A stretch of 36,010 nt of DNA, taken from positions 1 to 36,010 of the forward strand of contig CAIVHG010000092.1 in NCBI GenBank assembly GCA_903905655.1, in the 5' to 3' direction. A program made the translations under genes and the position numbers. The notes beneath the pieces were generated by a model. The model was not told the origin of the DNA and searched no databases. It saw nothing but the letters and a program-made list of their open reading frames with translations. Positions within the stretch are counted from its first letter, which is position 1. Each line of letters opens with the position of its first letter. Of this stretch, positions 32,856 through 36,010 are shown one piece after another. This DNA comes from an uncultured beta proteobacterium (GTDB lineage Bacteria > Pseudomonadota > Gammaproteobacteria > Burkholderiales > SG8-41).

Positions 32856-32880
32856 CGATCGTCGCTCTGAACGACGATCG
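32856..32880 (+). terminator. hairpin after the lysine-rich protein gene
   Basis: A perfect 9-bp stem, CGATCGTCG (32856-32864) with 32872-32880, has a 7-nt loop and lies 10 bp after the stop. The following ATTTCC is a weak T-tract. Confidence 0.55.
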
Positions 32881-33085
32881 ATTTCCTATCAGGCGGCCGG
32901 AGGCGTTACTTCGGCCGCTTTCTTCTGCAGCGTCGCTGTGACTTCATAGTCTGGTCCATCGGGAAAAATCGCAGTCGTCTCGGCAAGAGTGCATGGGCGC
33001 GCTGCGCGCCGCAAAAATTCCAGCCCATGAACCTGCGCTTACCCGCTAGAATCACGGCTTTCCCGGTACAACGAAGGTCGTCGCG

Positions 33086-35116
33086 ATGATTTTGTACGCA
33101 CTGCCCATATTCCTCGGCGCGTTCCTGCTGTTCCTGGTCCAGCCCATCATCGCCAAGCAGATCCTGCCGTGGTTCGGCGGTTCCGCCGCGGTGTGGGCGA
33201 TCTGCATGGTGTTCTTTCAGGTGGCGCTGCTGCTCGGCTACGCGTACGCGGATTGGACCACGCGGCGGTTGACGCGCCGGCGCCAGGTGGTGGTGCACTG
33301 CGTGCTGCTGGCGCTGAGCCTGCTGCTGCTTCCGATCATTCCCGGAGTGAGCTGGAAGCCGACCGGAGCCGAAGACCCCGCGTGGCGCATCATCGGATTG
33401 CTGGCGGTCACCATCGGGCTGCCGTACTTCCTGCTGTCGACCACCAGCCCGCTGCTGCAGGCGTGGTATGCGCGGCGCTTTCATCACGCCATTCCGTACC
33501 GATTGTTCGCGCTGTCGAACCTGGCATCGCTGCTCGCACTGCTCGCCTATCCAGTGGCGATCGAGCCGTGGGTATCGACGGTCGCGCAGTCGGCTTCGTG
33601 GTCAGTGTTCTACGGGCTGTTCGTGCTGATGTGCGGCTGGGCGGCGATTTCTACTCTCAAAGGCGCCACGCTGAACGGCGGGTCAGATACGCCTGAAGCG
33701 GCGCCGGTGGATGCGGCGTCTGCAGTTGCCGAAGCCGCGCCCGGTGCCCGGCGCCAGCTGACTTGGCTCGCTCTCGCGGCGATGGCATCCTTCCTGCTGC
33801 TCGCAGTGACCAACCACATCTGCCAGAACGTGGCCTCGTTGCCGTTCCTGTGGATCATGCCGCTGTCCCTTTATCTGGCGACCTTCATCTTCTGCTTCGA
33901 TCATCCGCGCTGGTACCGGCGCAATATTTTTCTGGTACTCACCGCCATCGCATTGCCGCTGATGGCGTGGTATTCGCATTCGCTCGATCTGAAGGTGGTG
34001 ATCCCGATCTATCTCGCGGGGTTGTTCGTGTGCTGCATGTTCTGCCACGGCGAGCTCTCGCATTTGAAGCCCGCTCCGCGTTATCTGACGACCTATTACC
34101 TGATGATTTCACTCGGCGGTGCGAGCGGCGGGCTGCTGGTCGGCCTGGCGGCGCCGTATCTGCTGCCCGGATATTTCGAGCTCGGCATCGGGCTCGTCGC
34201 CTGCACGCTGTTGCTGATGTACCGCAGTTTCCGCATCGGCTGGTGGACGCTGCTGGTGTCGGGCGCCGTGTGCGTCGGAACCGCGTGGGGCGCTGCGCAA
34301 AAGACGATCGAACAGATCTCCGATTCGCGGGTGATGGAGCGCAATTTCTACGGCGTGTTGCGCACCATCGAGAGCGACGAACCGGTGCCGTTCCGCTCGA
34401 TGCTGCACGGATCCATCGTGCATGGCGGCCAACTGCTCGACCCGGCGATGCGCATGCTGCCGAGCAGCTATTTCGGTCCCAGCAGCGGCTTCGGGCGCAT
34501 GTTCGCGAGCCTGCCCGAGGCCCCGCGCAATATCGGAGTCATCGGCCTCGGTTGCGGCGCCATCATCGCGCATGGCCGCAAGGGCGATCACATGCGCTTC
34601 TACGAGCTCGACCCGCAGATGGTGGCGCTCGCGCGCAGCGAGTTCACGTTTCTGAACGATAGCCCGGCGCAGATCGACATCGTGCTCGGAGACGGGCGCC
34701 TGAGCCTGGAGCGCGAGGCGAGCCAGCAATTCGACGTGCTCGTGATGGACGCGTTTTCGGGCGACTCGATCCCGCTGCATCTGCTGACGCGGGGCGCGAT
34801 GGACATTTACATGAAGCACCTGAAGCCCGGCGGCGTGATCGCATTCCAGGCGACCAACCGGTATATCGATATCGCGCCGGTGGTGGCGAGCCTCGCCGCC
34901 GAGCGCGGCATGACGGCGGTGATGATCTCCGATTCTCCGGCAAATGAGGACGGCGCCAACTACTGGCTGTCGCGGACCGATCAGATACTGGTCACCGCGA
35001 ACCGCGCGCTGCTCGACTCCGAAAAGATCAAGTCGGTCGGCAAGGTGATCACCGCGCCTGCGGGCTTTCGCGTCTGGACCGACGATTTCAACAACCTGAT
35101 GACCGTGCTGAAGTAG
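33086..35116 (+). CDS. membrane protein fused to a spermidine-synthase-like methyltransferase-fold domain
   Basis: A protein of 676 aa. Residues 1-200 and ~220-420 are hydrophobic, with roughly ten to twelve predicted membrane segments (for example LPIFLGAFLLFLVQPIIAKQ and VVVHCVLLALSLLLLPII). The first segment, ending in FLVQPIIAKQILPWFGGSAA, is typical of the fused transporter-like/spermidine synthase family. The C-terminal part from NIGVIGLGCGAIIAHG (~485) is a Rossmann domain with FYELDPQMVALAR, GDGRLSLE and DVLVMDAFSGDSIPLHLLT, the polyamine-synthase signature region. The true reaction is unknown; aminopropyl transfer is possible but not established for this fusion family. ATG 33086 has a modest AAGG site. 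Confidence 0.85.
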   Translation: MILYALPIFLGAFLLFLVQPIIAKQILPWFGGSAAVWAICMVFFQVALLLGYAYADWTTRRLTRRRQVVVHCVLLALSLLLLPIIPGVSWKPTGAEDPAWRIIGLLAVTIGLPYFLLSTTSPLLQAWYARRFHHAIPYRLFALSNLASLLALLAYPVAIEPWVSTVAQSASWSVFYGLFVLMCGWAAISTLKGATLNGGSDTPEAAPVDAASAVAEAAPGARRQLTWLALAAMASFLLLAVTNHICQNVASLPFLWIMPLSLYLATFIFCFDHPRWYRRNIFLVLTAIALPLMAWYSHSLDLKVVIPIYLAGLFVCCMFCHGELSHLKPAPRYLTTYYLMISLGGASGGLLVGLAAPYLLPGYFELGIGLVACTLLLMYRSFRIGWWTLLVSGAVCVGTAWGAAQKTIEQISDSRVMERNFYGVLRTIESDEPVPFRSMLHGSIVHGGQLLDPAMRMLPSSYFGPSSGFGRMFASLPEAPRNIGVIGLGCGAIIAHGRKGDHMRFYELDPQMVALARSEFTFLNDSPAQIDIVLGDGRLSLEREASQQFDVLVMDAFSGDSIPLHLLTRGAMDIYMKHLKPGGVIAFQATNRYIDIAPVVASLAAERGMTAVMISDSPANEDGANYWLSRTDQILVTANRALLDSEKIKSVGKVITAPAGFRVWTDDFNNLMTVLK

Positions 35117-35153
35117 AAACCGTTATCAGTGTCATGCGTAATGCGGCGGCTGA

Positions 35154-35222
35154 ATGGCGGGTGTAATCCGCCCTACGCCGACTGCGTGTGCGGGTGTTGT
35201 AGGGCGGGTCACACCCGCCATG
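35154..35222. repeat. inverted pair of the dispersed palindromic repeat
   Basis: A variant copy, GGCGGGTGTAATCCGCCC (35156-35173), and a standard inverted copy (35199-35222). A leader-like stretch at 35119-35153 matches those at 32302-32338 and before 32588. Confidence 0.8.
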
Positions 35223-35291
35223 GCAGATAGTCTGCGCAGGGTGGAACCAAGCAGTAGCAGATCAGTCCGGAGATTCCGGCAGGGGAGCGGC

Positions 35292-35870
35292 ATGGACGAC
35301 AAGATACGCGGTCTGCTGGGGCAGATCACCGCGCTGGAAGAAGAGCTGCGCAGTGCGTTGCACGAGAGCGAGACGCGCCTTTACTATCACGTTCGCGGCA
35401 AGAAGGTCGAGTTCGAGCAAAGTTCGAGCAAACCATCCGGCGACGCACCTGAAGCTCAAGCGCGGCATCTGGCGCTGGATCATCACCGATCGCCCGCAAA
35501 ACCTCATCACGGGGCCGGTCATCTACGCCATGGCCATTCCGATGCTTCTGTTGTATCTGTGCGTCAGCTTTTGCCAGCTCACGTGCTTTCCGATCTACGG
35601 CATCGCCAGGGTCCGGCGCGCCGATTACATCGTGTTCGACCGCCAGCATCTGAGCTACCTGAACTGGTTCGAGCGGATTCATTGCAGCTATTGCGCATAT
35701 GGCAATGGTTTAATCGCCTATGCTGCGGAGATCATTGGGCGCACCGAGCAGTATTTCTGTCCGATCAAGCACGCACGCAAAGTGCTGGGCACGCCTGCGC
35801 GATTCGCCGCTTTCTGCCCTATGGAGAGGCGCAGGACTACCACGTGCGCCTGGAGGAGTATCGCGCCGCG
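35292..35870 (+). pseudogene. conserved membrane-protein family gene with two frameshifts
   Basis: Begins at ATG 35292 behind AGGGGAG as MDDKIRGLLGQITALEEELR with a coiled-coil-like start, up to GKKVEFEQ. The frame then shifts by one near 35405-35450, beside an 11-bp tandem duplication of AGTTCGAGCAA. The second frame reads THLKLKRGIWRWIITDRPQN, a hydrophobic segment (VIYAMAIPMLLLYLCVSF), CFPIYGIARVRRADYIVFDR, HCSYCAYGNGLIAYAAEI and RTEQYFCPIKHARKVLG. It shifts back near 35808 to finish FLPYGEAQDYHVRLEEYRAA. The parts match one family of proteobacterial proteins with a YCxYxNGL motif and unknown role. The 3' end meets the IS630-type sequence. Two compensating shifts could be sequencing errors, but decay is also plausible. 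Confidence 0.7.
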
Positions 35871-36010
35871 CTAGTGCAGTGCTTCGTTCTGTTTGGAACT
35901 TAAACGGCTGTTGGCGCGGATGACCTTGGCAAGGATGTCATTGGCCTTGGCAGTCCAGACGAAAGGCTTGGGATCTTTATTGTGCAAACTGATGTACTCT
36001 TTGATTGCAG
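35871..36010 (-). mobile_element. IS630-family insertion sequence, C-terminal end of transposase (partial)
   Basis: On the minus strand, from the window edge to a TAG at 35871-35873, a 46-codon frame reads AIKEYISLHNKDPKPFVWTA, then KANDILAKVIRANSRLSSKQ and NEALH. The LHNKDPKPFVWTAKANDIL segment is the standard end of IS630-type (Tc1/mariner-like) DDE transposases. The gene continues outside the window. The stop codon lies within a few bases of where the preceding gene's homology ends, so the element's end is probably near 35870 and it may have truncated that gene. A TA target would be expected and CTAG at 35871-35874 is present. Confidence 0.8.

Noticed and set aside
32906-33487. 193-codon minus-strand frame ahead of the membrane-fusion gene
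   Set aside because: Overlaps the well-supported gene at 33086 and has no recognisable content.

Overview
The window is high-G+C bacterial DNA. It carries three orphan Bug/TctC-type periplasmic binding proteins, a methylcitrate-cycle set closely resembling proteobacterial PrpE/PrpC/PrpD, and LysR control, which together suggest a betaproteobacterium (Burkholderiales or a relative). No rRNA, tRNA or CRISPR array was seen.

Region 1 (1-12709, + strand) is a cluster of five large tetratricopeptide-repeat (TPR) proteins fused to two kinds of C-terminal glycosyltransferase-like domain. The order is TPR-GT9-like (5' end outside the window), TPR-SPINDLY/O-GlcNAc-transferase type (GT41), a zinc-ribbon SAM methyltransferase, TPR-GT41, TPR-GT9-like, TPR-GT9-like. 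The four complete proteins combine two N-terminal types with two C-terminal types in all four combinations, which suggests domain shuffling through the repeats. A minus-strand tctC-type gene and a 414-bp, highly structured inverted-repeat element interrupt the cluster, and this stretch is flanked by a direct repeat. A protein O-glycosylation locus is a reasonable inference; the acceptor is not visible.

Region 2 (12710-24376, mostly - strand) is a catabolic neighbourhood. It holds a DUF6295-like small protein, a dienelactone hydrolase gene broken by an in-frame TAG, a Bug receptor, an Asp/Glu-racemase-fold protein, a TcuA-like flavoprotein and a LysR regulator. A divergent isocitrate-lyase/PEP-mutase family lyase follows, then a metal-dependent amidohydrolase, another Bug receptor and two tandem paralogous SDR proteins that lack the usual YxxxK motif.

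Region 3 (24516-32262) holds a GMC oxidoreductase, an ECHDC3-like crotonase without the usual catalytic glutamates, and prpE divergent from prpC and prpD. Propionyl-CoA formation and methylcitrate synthesis and dehydration are therefore encoded here. The only candidate for the lyase step is about 10 kb away and is not a clear PrpB.

Region 4 (32263-36010) has a small secreted lysine-rich protein, a membrane protein fused to a spermidine-synthase-like domain, a twice-frameshifted gene of a conserved membrane-protein family, and the C-terminus of an IS630-type transposase on the minus strand at the window edge.

From about 19 kb onward the intergenic spaces are filled with a dispersed palindromic repeat (core GGCGGGTGTGACCCGCC), often as inverted pairs, plus several other palindromic elements.
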